From Litomosoides sigmodontis (taxonomy: Eukaryota; Nematoda; Chromadorea; Rhabditida; Onchocercidae): a stretch of DNA of 64,000 nt. The translations under genes were made by a program, and so were the position numbers. Within the stretch, counting starts at the first letter, position 1. Each line of letters starts with the position of its first letter. Below the pieces are notes generated by a model that did no database searches, was not told the origin of the DNA, and saw only the letters and a list, made by a program, of their open reading frames with translations. The DNA lies in assembly GCA_963070105.1 (NCBI GenBank), contig OY718803.1, positions 8,971,823 through 9,035,822 of the forward strand. Reading direction: 5' to 3'. Shown here in pieces: positions 1 through 13,539 of this stretch.

Positions 1-1331
1 TCCTACAAAAAAAAAAAAAAAAAAACTCAGCCATTTAAAGCAAAGAACGTGTTAATAAGTGAGAAAAATTCCGATTTGAATGGATTTAAAAAAGAAATTC
101 GTTTCTAGCAAAAAATTGATGAAAGCTTTTCTCATTTGCGAATAAGTGATGGTTTAAGAAGTGGAAAACTAAATTAGTCCTCACTTTGCTGTCGCAATTA
201 TTACCAATTTATAACCACTCAACAAAGCAGTAGCGATAAGTAGCGTGCATTCAAGCAACAATATCATATCAAGTGAGCTTTTAACACTTCATTCTTTTCG
301 AAAAAAAAACTCTTATTTTTGATGAAATTTAATAAATGATTTTCATCAAAAATGTTTGGTATATCAGCAGCAGTGATTAAGGCCATATAACTTTTTAACT
401 GTTTGAATTGATCGAGTTTGCTATTTTGAAGCAAAATTACATAACGTAATTTTAAGCAGTGGATTTTGCAGGGATGCATGAGATGAGTTTAGCAAATGCA
501 TCTCGCAACAGCAATTTCATTTTCTAGTGCTTCAAGTGTGCACAAATAAATAGCATGAAAATTTTTTCCATCGCTCATTTGATTATAGAACTCATCACAA
601 TGTCTTTATTGAAGATTTCTTTGAAGATCTTCTCTCTAACATTTTCCAGAGTTTTGAAATCGGAACATTTATTTATCTGACAACTTGATCATTATTCCTG
701 ATAGGTAAACGATATCTCCTTTTTTTCCGTAGTTGTGTATTTCGTTTTTCTTTTTTAAATGGCCGAAATTTCCTTTTTTTAAATAATCAATATCCTTGAA
801 GACTCTTTCGCATTAATGAAACATAGCAGCAATGATCCTTGGAATTCTCAATATCTTTCAGGTATGAACGAGATTACATCAACACCATCTGTCTTATAGC
901 TAAGCTTTAGTGTTGTGCGTGGGTGTACGAAAGCAATAATTGAACATGCCCATCACAAAAATGCTCCTTAATTACATTATCAAATAAATGAGTGAAATGT
1001 AGCTGAACACAAACGAAACTTGTGATAAAGAACGGTGATAATGCAGCGTGTGCGTATATTTACTCTTACTTATAGAAAAATGTAACGAACAAAAAGAATA
1101 AATTTTTTTTCACGTACGATAAGCGAAATAGACGTGAAACTATTGTATCAATGAAAAAATAGTCGCAAAAAAAATGAAATAAATCTTGCAATAAATCTGA
1201 TGAATCAAACAATCAAAACATAAAACTGAAAAAAAACCTTTAAAAAGACAAGACAAAAAGAATGTATGTTTTATAAAAAAATCAGTTAAGTGATATCTTT
1301 TAGCATAAACAATTATTCAAAAGTGTACTGT

Positions 1332-1403
<72 letters not shown>

Positions 1404-4400
1404 AATGACGTGTGTGCATTAGAGGTATATATGCAATAATTATGATTATCTAACAAATTTTACAAACGATGATAAAAAAGAAATCTTTTCCTTTAATATA
1501 AAATTTTCACAATTTTAAACGTGGAAAGTTACGCAAGCATCTTTGCTGTCGTACAAATTTCCCGAAAAAAAAAGCAATTCAAATAATTCATTCATATGCA
1601 AAAAAAAAAGTTACGCGAATAAACTAAACTTTGAACAATCTAACAAAATTAACCAATGTTAGCAGCTAGCTGTATTTAGCAAAATAGCGTAAAAGAAATT
1701 GTGTTCTTGACAACGACAAATAAAGAGGCATTATTGAAATTGCTCGACAAATAAGAAATTTGATTGCTGCAATTGACAACAAATTTCTTATGTGCACACC
1801 AAATTGCATTACAAACAAGCGTATTTCGGAAACATGCTAATTGCAAATGTCTAAAGAAGCAGGAAAAAAAATGCTCTCTATGATACGAGGGAAAAAAGTG
1901 ATCAACATATGAAAGAAACAATTAAAGAATTATGAGTAACACTAGCAGGTGTGGACTGGCAATGCATTTCTTTCACTGCTGAATACGGTGCTCGCGGTGA
2001 ACTGTGTGCATAAAAATTGAAATTTAAAAAGTAGCACGAAATAGTTACAATGAATTCATTGATAGTTAAAAAAAAATGCACAGTAACCTGTTTACCACCT
2101 AGCAGTAACTACGATAGTACTGTACTAAATTCCAGAGTAATTTAGAAATTTCCCGACTGAGTGAAGAAATCCTCACTATGTTTCTGAAATCGTAAAGTAT
2201 AAAATTAATAGTAGAAATGAGGAAATTCTTTGAAAATTTAATAGTACATATATTGCAAAAAAGCTATATAAATGCTCCTAACTGAAGATTTCGATCAAAG
2301 CAACATCAACTATAGGCCCAAGATTTTTCCATTTTCATGATGACATATTTAATTAAAACACCGAAAAAAATATATGTGCCTGAGTGAAAGTGCGGTGCAC
2401 TTTGGCTGGTACTACGTAATGGTGAAAGGTTGCAATGCAGCAAAGGTCGAAAATTGCTAGAAAAACTGCATGAAATTATGATAACGTTTACGATGAAGCT
2501 TTCGTGATTAACCAATTTTATTTGCTCATCAGCCTCTTCATTTGTCCGCAAATTTCTCACCTGCTCTGTAAATTCCATCTGCTTACTTGTTTTCTTGCTC
2601 TCTCAAACAAAAAGTAATAGGTTGGAAATGCTGCAGTTATAAAATGTATTTTCTTTTCAAAATATCCATCATTTGAAATGGCAGTTTATTTGTCCAAGTA
2701 AGTAAATGTCAATGCTGATGGTGAGAGCACGCATAAAAATACAGCTGAAAAACTCCTGAGCAAAAAATATCATCGGAAAGATCTTTAAAAAAGTTTAAAA
2801 TCCTCGAGCAAATAACACACAGACAACTCGCCGGAACCCGTATTCAAGCAAGCAAAAAAAATTAGTGAATGAATGCAATAAATGACGATAACTGAGTTGA
2901 ATTTTTTTGCAAAGAGACCAATGTACAATGTGTGAACAAAAGAAAAAAAATGGCAAACATACAAGTAGGATAAATGAAAACTAGAAACTCTTCGAGGAAT
3001 TTAGATTCAGGAAATCTTTACAAAATGCAAAAAAAGTGGGCTGAGTGCAATATGATCCAAAAAAAAATCGAGATGAAATCCAGATAAAATTCGGTTGAGC
3101 ACGATTTTCAAATGATGATTTTGATGATATCAATGAATTATTATGCTTTTAGCCAAAGTAACGTGCAATTTCATTGACAAAAATGAAGGCAACTGAATTA
3201 TGATTGATTCCAGAATTATGACCGATGAATATAAGCTTAAACTTAAGGCCTCCTTCTAGGGCCAGAAATGAAATTGAAGAGTGATGGAGAGTAAAAAAGG
3301 GAGAGGAGGTTTATTTTCTTGAAGTAATTAAACAACTCAAATATATACCGATTTATCTAATTTTATCCCTGCATCCCCTAAATGAGTCTGATTTCAACGG
3401 TCATTTTTTGAGTACCTTATTTTAAAAGACAATAAAAACGTGTCACATATCCCATCTTGTGAATAAAATGACGAAATGTTTTTAGGGGAAAAACAATTGG
3501 AGAAACATTCATTCATACTTTGTACAAACTCTAAAAAAAATAAATGAGAGAATTTTGAGTTTATATGAAGAATTTCAGAAATTTCTTTGAATCACGAAGA
3601 CAAGCAAAATGGTAGCGATTTTTAATCTTTCATATGAACTAAATAAACAAATCCTACAAATCATTTAACAGAGGTATGAATATCCGTCTTTCCCTTCACC
3701 CCTATTTCTCATTTTTTAAAAACATCAAGAAAAAGCGTATTCATACATACACAAAAAAAAAAGCGAAAAAAAAACAAGGGAATGCACAATATTTGGTCAA
3801 TTTCATCGATGTAAATTATAAAGTAGCGGGTTGAAACAGACGATAAATAATTGGTGAAATTAAAATAAAATAACAACACATTCAGCACAATCAAATAATA
3901 CCATTCTTATTATATTTCAGTGTAATCGTTATTGCCATTATTATTAGGTTGAAACAAGTAAGACAAAGATTCAAGATGAGAGGGGAAAAACTGTAGCAGG
4001 AGACCGCGTAGATCAACGCATAAGCCCACTTTAGACATTGGAAGAACCTCGAGACTACCGATGGTTGGAAAAGAGAAACCTAGCCAAGCAACCAATCATT
4101 AACAGCATGACTTCTTAATAGGAACAGAAATGATGTAACCATTAGCTAACAGTTTTCGGAAGAACTTAATCTTTAATATAAGATGAAGTCGTAACACTGC
4201 ATCCGAAACTTTATTTCACTGCTGCGAAATTTCAGTACAACCCTAAAAGGGATCGGATATGTTACATCGTCCTCACTTGAAAAATGTGTGATATTATAAA
4301 GCACACAGAATGTACAGAATAACACCACAGAAACCCACGTAGTATTTTTGCTTTAATTAAATGCTATTAAGCATAGTATAGCGAAATCAAAACATGTTTA

Positions 4401-4980
4401 TAGTGAAATGCAGATAAGTGAAAAAGGTAGCAGTACTATCGTGAAGAAAGTCACTTTTTTAGTGCATGAAAACATAATTCAGCAGGAAAATATGCAAATT
4501 TCGTTCAAAACTAATTTAAAGATGTCAGGGTTAAAATCATTCCTAAATGGAATCGATGAATCAATCTTATTTCTTCTAGATTTCCAAATCTCACCTCCAA
4601 TGCTTTATTTTAGTCGGAAAACGAAAAAAAACAAATTATTTAAACAACAAAAAAACTGTGGAATTTGAAAAATAATTATTAGCAACAAAAACATGACTCA
4701 CCGAAATTATAGAATCATTACGATGAGTTACATTTTTCTGCGTTCCTTTGCAGAATGAAAAACTTAAGAATGTGAAAATCTACAACATATTGAAAGATCG
4801 TTCAAGAGATCAAAGCCCTGAGCACACTTCGCCTACTGATGTTCCATTCTTCTGAAACTGTGCAATAGATAAAACATAGTTACTGAGCACTCCCTCTTTG
4901 GTTTTCTCCATACGAAAAAAAAGTCGGCCACTCATTATTTATTGAACGAGAAAATAAAATAAACATTGCTCGATCATTCA
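1..4980. other. gene-poor AT-rich stretch
   Basis: No recognisable gene. The stretch is AT-rich with many A and T runs and one TG microsatellite. The open frames are short and not protein-like, with two weak exceptions. On the plus strand, 3948-4034 starts after a good acceptor (TTATTAG) and stays open for 28 codons to a stop in a locally GC-richer patch. On the minus strand, 2561-2578 reads as a six-codon start exon ending at a GTGAGA donor. Neither could be joined to anything. It may hold the 3' UTR or extra 3' exons of the mec-8-like gene that lies to its right on the minus strand. Confidence 0.6.
1328..1402. repeat. (TG)n microsatellite
   Basis: An almost uninterrupted TG dinucleotide array of about 37 units in non-coding sequence. 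No gene context. Confidence 0.95.
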
Positions 4981-5166
4981 ACATAGCAAATACCTTCATG
5001 GCATAAGTATGCAATAGTCTCTGAAAGAGATTCAACAAGCTAGTTATATTCATAGTAGAACTTCACTTTACCATGATATAGTGATTTAGACAATACAGGA
5101 GTAATGGCATTAGCAGAAATGAATATCACAAAGCATAACCTGATAGGCATGAAAATTGCAAAATAC

Positions 5167-8027
5167 TTACCACTGACTAGTGATGTCGCCCATTCTATTT
5201 CGTGCATATTCAATTCGAACACCGCCACGGTGCGACCTTGAAATACGACAACCCTGTAGAGCATTCATCACTAAAGTAGCTTGTCGAACGTCTTGAAATT
5301 CAACAAATGCAACAGTTGAATCATTTCTAGTATGCAAGCGTAATCGTGTGAATCCGGGATAAGCACAGAAAACCTAAAAAATTGGAAGTTTTTGAGCATT
5401 TAAAGTAACTGAGTGCACGCTCATAATCGACCTCAGCCACGGCAGCCCACTAAAATTATATTTCAGAAAAATGCTCGCGAGATGTATTTAAAGAATTGGG
5501 AAATTTCTATTAAGTTCATTTAAATTTTGACTTATCTCAAATAAAAAACTAAATAATTTCGTTAAAAAGTAATGAATTTTTCAGTTTTTCTTAAACGTGA
5601 AATCCCAAAGCATAAATTTTCCATTTTTTATTCAAGTGAAAGCATTCACAGTTTTATAGCAGTATTTGAAGAGTTACGGTGTGAGATGACCATTCCCACA
5701 TGAATTCATGACTTTCTGATTGAAAAGAGTAAGAAAAGGAATTCTGATACAAAGAAATTAAAGTTATCCATGAGAATATAATTTGGTTTCATAATAAAAA
5801 ATGAGAGATGCGCTTCAATTTCGTAGCATTACTTCAATATGACTTCTCTTGGTTTCATATCCGTTAAGAATTGCCCGAGGCTACTTCTGGTACATAGCAG
5901 AAGACGTAAATTTAATTTTTAGGTTTTGCAAAACTCACCCTAGTAAGCAGAGAAAAAAAATAGAAAATCACATTTTTAATCGGTTTCTAGTAAATACTTA
6001 ATACTGAAGATGTGCGCGTATGCAGAACATACATAACTGGATGGAAAACTTTTTTTGCAGCGATTCCAACTATTAGTAGCTTGCTCAATTGTGTGGGCAG
6101 AAAATAAAAAACAGATGACCGATTCTTCTGATTTGCTCAGGCTTAATAATGTAAAGCGCCTAGAAGCTGTGAAATTACTTCCTAAACAATTTCTTCCATT
6201 TCATTTCATTCTGTTCTAACAATCAATTTTCTTCTACAGTAAAAGACTCTATCTTATTATTGTTATCTTCACTTGTTGATAGAAAATACCATTTACATGA
6301 AGCAAAACCATATCTTTTATCCTAAATAAAACAGCATTTCAAACTTTCACTTCCGAAAAATCAGGAAAGATAAAAGAGAATAACTGCACTCAGTGAGCAA
6401 TCGTACCTAGTTAAAAATACAACTAAAATATTCACTTTTTAAAAATTTTTCCTAACTTTCTACATCCAACTGCCAATTAAATATCGCCGCACTCTCATAT
6501 TAATCATGTTCAAAGACCGAGGAGTACACATACCGAGGAGTTATATGCACTATTCTACTGCAAAACTAACTACATGCGTCATTTCTCTGTGCTGAGGAAA
6601 ATGAATTGGCAAAAGGAAAGCGATACCAAAGACGGACAGGGTGCCACCACACGCAATTGTATCGAAAGGCTAACAGAGAGAAGAGCATCTCTCTCATTGC
6701 GGCACCGCACTGATTACTCCTCGTGATTACGTGAAAGTATAAAGTAATGTGCATTGGCATAGATTCCCATTATGTAATACTCTCAGTCATGCCGAAATAA
6801 TACAATCTTTTCCCTGTTAGCCCTCTCATACACAGAGACATGAACTTCAAGCTGGTAATAATAAGACTTATCAAGACCTAACTAAACTAAACAAAGCTGA
6901 GGATGTAGGACAGAATCTAGACGAAACCACTTTGGTATCACCCCTCATTTAGGTGGCACTGGTATCAGTAGCGCGTGTGGTAGCACAACATTGTTACGAG
7001 TGTCAGTGAAGTAAAGAATAGAGGAGAGAGTGTAAAGCAAACTCACAGCTTTCAGTTCATCTTCTGAGATTCCGTCTCCCAAATTGGCTACAAATAATGT
7101 GGAGCATGCTGGTGATGCTGCTGTTGTGGCCTTTGCAACTGCATTTGCTGATGACATAGCCGCAGCATTCAATTGCGCAGCAGTAACATGCTGCGTTGCA
7201 GCTGTTAATTGAGCAGCAACAGCAGCGTTTGGTTGCAAAAAAGGTGCTGGTGAAACATTGGCTGTTGCAACGGGAGGTAACGGTAAGCCGGCAGCAATTG
7301 CAGCTGCAGCAGAGGGCAGCAGAAACGGTGGTTGAGATGCTGCAGCGGCCGCTGCTGCGGCAGCCGCTGCAAACTGCGGCATTGAATTGAGGAGGAAATG
7401 ATTTTCGTTAAGAATGTGGGCAAGCTGCGGATCACTGATGCATGCCGCAGTGAGTAAATCCTGTCGATGAGATGTGGAAGCAGGTATTGACGGTGGTGGT
7501 GCAAAAACTGATTGTGGCGGCGGTGCTGCTGATGCTGCAACTGCTGCAGCTGCGGCTTGCAGTACACAAGGAGGAAAAGCTGCCGCGGCAACAGAGGTTG
7601 GTGGTGGAAGGACCGCTAGTGGTGGCGAGATCTGCTGCTTAGGTTTCGACACCTTCGTATTACTTTTAGCCTTTTCGAGGCGAATCTTATGACCTGTAGT
7701 GGGATCGAACAGTACGCTCTGCAGGGCCTTCAACGCAATGTCGGCGTCCTCTACGCTGGAAAAGGTAACGAAACCAACAGGCGATGCAATACCGCCATCT
7801 TTAGATTGCGTTATTCGCAGCAATGAATTCTCATAGCCCCGGCAGGATCGGAAAAGAAGATAAAGCTCGCGTTGTTTCGCATCCATCGGTAAACCAGAAA
7901 CAAATAGGGTACGTACTGGCTCGCTACCAGCAATATTAGACGCTGTCCTCGTAGATATCGCTGAACTGGTACTGCCACTTTCAATCGATTCCAATGATTC
8001 CGTGCCCGCCAATTTGCCGTTCTCCAT
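5167..8027 (-). CDS. mec-8: two-RRM RNA-binding protein, MEC-8/RBPMS/couch potato family
   Basis: Exons are 8027-7047 and 5373-5167, joined in phase 0. The predicted protein is about 395 aa. RRM1 lies near residues 38-118, with RNP2-like LFVSGL and RNP1-like GFVTF. A long Ala/Pro/Gln-rich linker follows. RRM2 starts near residue 308 (STLFVANL), is split by the intron after DELKA, and resumes as VFCAYPGF up to ARNRMGDI. This family binds pre-mRNA in the nucleus; in C. elegans MEC-8 controls alternative splicing in neurons, epidermis and muscle. I took the ATG at 8027 as start because it is the first in-frame ATG; the frame extends upstream to a TGA at 8099-8097 without another ATG, so an extra 5' exon is possible. 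The frame ends at TGG TAA, where TAA is part of a consensus donor (see findings). Identity is sure; the exact ends are less so. Confidence 0.88.
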
Positions 8028-8850
8028 TTTCGGAGACGGACCCCCACACGGTGAATGTGATCGCTTCAGATTTACTTTTTTTTCCAAGTGGGTTTTTCAA
8101 AGAAAAATTTAGTGCGCTATAAGGTGGCAACCAGACAAGCACAGATATTTGCGTGAATTTTCCTTCTCAGCAAGTCTGAAAAAATGAATTTTATCACAAT
8201 TATGCACAAATAATTTTGAGCTAACGAAGAATGACGTAAATTTCATTAACCAGTTGTTTTAGACAACGTTCCACAAAAGCATCATTCTCTAATTTCTACT
8301 CCATTCAATCATGTGGGTAAGTCATTCACTCTTTGGTACGCGGTCAAATCAAATTATTAGCTGATCGTCGGATGCACATCTCATTAATATTGTCATTTGC
8401 AGATTGTTGGCAGACATTTCAAATGTGATAAATGTGTGTTAATGATTATAATTTCTGTCATCAAATTTTCTATTTGCAATAGTTGACTCCTTTTTAAAAT
8501 GTATTAACGATCCGGTCATTGTTTCTCTTTTTGTAAATTGGACTTCGGAGAGTAAATATCGGATTTTTTATCTATCGATTTGTCCATTATCTGTATGGCA
8601 GTATCCTAAGACAGTACGTTAATTCAATTTTCCAATTTTACTGCCTTAAATGATGGATAAAATAATCAATGTAAAATGCAGTATAATTTCTATAGATCAA
8701 AAACCATTATATCAGCAGGTATTCATTCACTTGTCACTTCCAGCGCTCAAATTGAGCTTGAAATACCACGACGACATCAAAGGACCCGCTACCCCAACCG
8801 TCGATACCGCCAAGGTCGCCGCTAGTTCTTCTAGTACCATGTCACGTAAC

Positions 8851-8864
8851 GCACACACACACAC

Positions 8865-8897
<33 letters not shown>
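8851..8897. repeat. (CA)n microsatellite
   Basis: CA dinucleotide array with one CCGCG interruption. Short CA and CAGA tracts recur to about 9067. Confidence 0.9.
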
Positions 8898-8899
<2 letters not shown>

Positions 8900-9190
8900 T
8901 CCTTCAGTGGATGTAATGCATATACACATATGCGATGCGTAACTGCTGCGCGGGAAGGTAGGTGCTTCGATGGTCAATTGCATAACACCGCCCCTAACTG
9001 CTCGATTTCATGTAAATCTAGAGACGGGACACACACACAGACATGTATACACACATGCAGACATGCAGAGATTTGTATGTATCGAAGTAGCACCGCATAA
9101 TCTATCGAAGATAATGGAGCGGTCATCATTTAAAAATACGCGGACGGTTTGGTCAGCATGCCCTTCCAAACCCTTCCAAATCTTGCGATC

Positions 9191-9258
9191 GAAAATTCCT
9201 TAAACTCTCATCCATATCAGTCTATTAACTGATATCGATGAGAGTTTAAGAAATTTTC
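9191..9258. repeat. long inverted repeat / hairpin
   Basis: Arms 9191-9221 and 9228-9258 are 31 nt each and match at 29 of 31 positions, separated by the six-base loop CTATTA. The core of the stem is TTAAACTCTCAT paired with ATGAGAGTTTAA. The fold lies in non-coding sequence and is symmetrical, so it could form from either strand. It may be a pre-miRNA-like fold, a fold-back remnant of a small transposon, or a cruciform. Nothing decides between these. Confidence 0.85.
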
Positions 9259-11137
9259 TAAGCATCGACAACTGAATGCTTACCCTCTCTGTCCTTCTTC
9301 CTGTTTCATATAAAATTTACATTGAAATTTATATTGTTCAGCAGAAAAAGCGTAAAATTATAGAGTTTAACGATGAGAATGCATCAGAGAGTTCAAATGC
9401 CTATAAACGCTTTTGAAAATAAAGCACATGATGAAGCAACAGTTGCAATCCATTAATTTCTCTTTTTTTTTTAATTGAATCATAGAATCATATTATTCAG
9501 CATCGATAGAGTAAATAATGAAGTATTAAAAATTAGCAACAAATAGTATTCTTTAAAGCTGGCGAGAAACCTAAACTTTGCTGGAAATTCCTTTCGGAAA
9601 ATCAACATTTCTCGATGGTTATACTGAAAACATAGGTAGTTCTGTTAGTATTGCTCAATTTCAATCCAATCCCTACCCTCTCTCCTGTTTGCAACGTTTC
9701 ATTTTTTAATTGTCCTAAAATCAGTAACAAAATACACATTTAGTTTATACCGTTCCAAAAAATTTACATACCAAACTCACCCTCAGGCTATCGATTAATA
9801 ATAGTAATAACCAGAACCGTATTGTCAAGTGTTATGGGTGGTGTGTAACTCATTCTCGAGCTAATGAATTAATCACTGTTTTGAATCATACTCGCATATC
9901 AAGACTATTACAGATAACCCAATAACAATTATGTGAAATTCGATAGGGAAAGGGAGGCTTTTCATTCCTTACTTTCATGAGTCAGAAGCATAATCAAAGC
10001 AAATGACCAAGTTTTCATTCAATTTTTGCAACTCACCAACATAATAAACAGAATACTGAAACAACTTCATCCTGGAACATTTGTGGTCTCCTCCTAGCTA
10101 CACAAATGCATGAAGTCCGAATCTTAAATCAAGAAGCAACGAAGACGGGTGCACTTTGTGAGATAAGAGATAATTCGGGACTGTTTTAGCAGATCTTACA
10201 AAGCCTGATCTTCCATTGATGTAATTTTGTACAGTTCGCAACACCGGTGAGAAATTCTCAATCGCTGACAATACAAGAAGTATGCACATAGACGTGTTCT
10301 ATAAAGCAGTTCCTTTTATAGTGACCAAATATTTCCAAATTGAGATCTAGAATATCACAAACCAAATATCCAGAAAATTAAAGTCGGTGATCCACCGATA
10401 AAAGCTGTACATCACACCTTAATTGTATATAACAATTTTTTTGTACATAACATTAAGAAATCATGCAAAAGCTCGGAGAGCCCTGAGTTAAAACGAGCAA
10501 TACCGAGGATGTAATAAGTCTGATGAATTACTTTCCGATAGGTCGTAACTCTTCTCTAGAAGGGTTAACATAGTGAAAAGCAAAATCATTTCTCCTATTA
10601 ATAATAAGCTAGAAATAATCGAATAAGAAATTCTATTCCCTTCCCACAAGTCACAAAATATTTATTTGGCCTCGCAGCAAACTATACCTAAATACAGAAG
10701 CACCGTATCATTCCTGACAATAGTCTCATCTAAGAGCTTTCAAAAGAAACACATAGTAACGAATGCCAAATATCTAAATATTCAAAAAATACCACAGTTG
10801 ATATCATGGTGACCGATAGAGGAAACCAATGACACAATGATCTGAAGCAATGATATCGAGTAGTGGTCAACAGAGGAGTACCCTCGTCCTGTCAACTGAC
10901 CTCGACTACAGCGCATAAATAGAGGAGACCTTCGCGCTCGCTCACTCACAGAAAGATACGCCTACTTTAAATAGAGAGAGATGACAGGACTGAAACGAAA
11001 CAATCTTGTTTACTCAATGCACAAACGCACAGGTATACACAATTCACCTTATACATACACACTTACCCACAAACATTTATATCTCACAGGAAGAGAGAAG
11101 CCCTGCTGACAAGGACTACACTACTTCTGCACACAAA

Positions 11138-11182
<45 letters not shown>
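11138..11182. repeat. (TA)n microsatellite
   Basis: ATAC/ATAT tract passing into an uninterrupted TA dinucleotide array at about 11152-11180. Confidence 0.9.
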
Positions 11183-11186
<4 letters not shown>

Positions 11187-11615
11187 CGGAATAGCAAAAA
11201 TTCAACTCGTTACGAATGCTCTCCATGAAGTAACGGTCTCATGACGAGTAACCATGTCACTTGCAGTAGGGCATTCCTCTTACATTTCGTTAGTCATCCT
11301 TACAACATGCAATTCATTTACCGATAAATAGACATTCGATTAAACATGAAAAAAATATGAGATCGGATAAGTAAAGTTAACGTGTTGCGTTACTGCACGA
11401 TACGCATTTCTCTAAATTCAACGTCAAAATGCTTCGTTTTTTCTTGTCAAGCTCGCAATTTCATAACCGAAACACTTGACAACACATCGTCAAGTGGTAT
11501 AGCAAAATGCAAAGTGAGAAAGGACAGGATGAATGCCTGAGGGAAAGCTTTGGAAAATTATGCATTTGGAAGGAGAATATCAACATCAATAAGTAACTAG
11601 ATAAAAGTGTATTTA

Positions 11616-11694
11616 TCTCTCTCTCTCCCTCCCTCTCCCTCTCCCTCTCCCTCTCCCTCTCCCTCTCCCTCTTCCTCTCCCTCTCCCTCTCTAG
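11616..11694. repeat. (CCCTCT)n hexamer repeat
   Basis: Tandem CCCTCT units, roughly eleven, with one T substitution, entered from a CT tract. On the other strand it reads AGAGGG. It is purely pyrimidine on the plus strand and non-coding. Confidence 0.9.
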
Positions 11695-13539
11695 CATGTG
11701 TGTCTTGTAGTGACATACTTCTTATTTGCAGCTATGCTCCATCTCGTACCACAATTTATAGATAATTCTCCAAATGAGAAGTTTTTCGATCTTAAACCAT
11801 TCACTCTGACATACTAATTCATAAATTCTTTCAAGATTTCAAAAGCATATGAAACCAACAAATTCTACAGGCAACTATTTTTTGATACAAATCACTCCGC
11901 TTATTAGCATTGACTTGCAATACATAGCCCAAATTATGGAAAGTGAAGGATTAAAATTATTAATTTTTATTTTAATTGATATCACAAGCATTGAATATTC
12001 AGAGTCAATCATACCAGTTTCAAAATAACCTACATCCTATACTTCATTCCTCACCGAGACTATTAGCATGCTAAACAAAGAAAATCTAATTAGCAACGGG
12101 TTCCATTCTACTTTCCATGCTTTTATTTAAAATTTTAAAAAAGAAAAGAAAGGGTTTGTAAGCTTACGAGTACTTTACTTTAAATGTCTATGTCTGCTTT
12201 TCTATTCTGAAAGCACACTTATGGACATTAATGACAGGAAAGCATACTTTTAAAGTATTAAATCATGCACTCTTTGCTTTTTGCTAGACCTTTAATTTCA
12301 TGGAATTCATACATCATAAAAATTATAAATAGCACGATAAAAATACCGCTAAATTGCCATTTGGTCATCGCCACATAAATTGAGGAGTAAAAGCAACAAA
12401 TCCAATGAACCCTTTCAATTACTTTGCATTCTATGATCCTCATCCGTCCAGACAAGGACCGCGCATCAAGAAATGAATGAAAGCAGGCGATCTTTTACTT
12501 TCAAAAATGACAACTAACAATTACAAGTTTGCCTCGTGACTGTTGGAAATTGGTAAGAGAATGAATGAGCTATGGAAAGAGAACAATTGTTAAACGTATG
12601 AATTACTTAAATTTTAAACCTAATAACAGTACATTCTACTGAAAACTAAAAGTCGAAGACCAATTTTAGCAAGTTACTGTGGAAATTCCAAATTTCTGTC
12701 GTTCCAAATTGAAAATAAGTCTTTAAATTATACAAACCATGATGTTTGTTAGCAAAAAAACTATGACACGATAATTAAGACATGAAATATATTAACTGTT
12801 AGAATGACAAATTCCTCTTCCCTCACTTGCTCCCTTTTTTAAGACTATATAAAACACTTCAACAGACCGATGAAAAAAGCCTTTTCAGTTAATTCAAAAC
12901 CTGATCTGTGCAAATTTCACCAGCCCTTAATGATTTTTCCCGAAGACATATGCTGGATGATCTGATCTTACGACTATATTCTTCGTAAAACGCTAGCCAG
13001 AACTGTTTCAGTTGAACTCATAGTGTCGACGGCGAAATATTGGAACAAACGAAAGTACTACACATGTTTTTTAAGTAAATAGATAACTTCCATACTTATG
13101 TTGAATTCATCTTAGTTACAATGCTACCCTTATTTCCTAACCATATAACTGACATGTGAAATTACATCATCTTTTCCACATTCTATCACTTTGGACAAAA
13201 TATATTCTAATAATATTGAAATCTAAACTTTTAAAGCAATTAATTGTTTACGAGTTTAGCGAAGACCTGCAAGTTGCAATGTTTCGTCTTCGAAAAATCG
13301 ATGATCAACATTTGATAACAAACATGTTCAAGGAAACGTTTAAACAACCATGCCTGATGGACGATCCATTAAACTACCACCTTTTCCCTCCTTTCTCTCT
13401 CTGCCGTTGTCTTACAGCATGACATGGAAAAACTAAAGCAAACGATGCATGGTTATTCAGTAGTGTGAAAACTATTACTGTAACTGAATATCATAGATTA
13501 TAAACTTCCGTAAATCACAGCAGTCCACCGGCAAAATTA

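Larger units (their letters stand above)
8100..13530. other. non-coding stretch upstream of the mec-8-like gene
   Basis: No gene recognised. It holds CA, TA and CCCTCT simple repeats and a long hairpin (9191-9258), all listed separately. It should include the promoter and any 5' UTR exons of the mec-8-like gene. An open frame at 13237-13423 on the plus strand, following an ACGAGTTTAG acceptor, has mixed composition, but I could not connect it to other exons. Confidence 0.55.

Noticed and set aside
6945..7046. Open frame continuing past RRM2 start in the mec-8-like gene (VSLLYTLS...)
   Set aside because: A consensus donor (GTGAGT) follows DELKA, and the rest of RRM2 is found in phase at 5373.
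7196..7692. Plus-strand Gln- and Ala-rich frames
   Set aside because: Antisense shadows of the Ala/Pro-rich linker of the mec-8-like protein.
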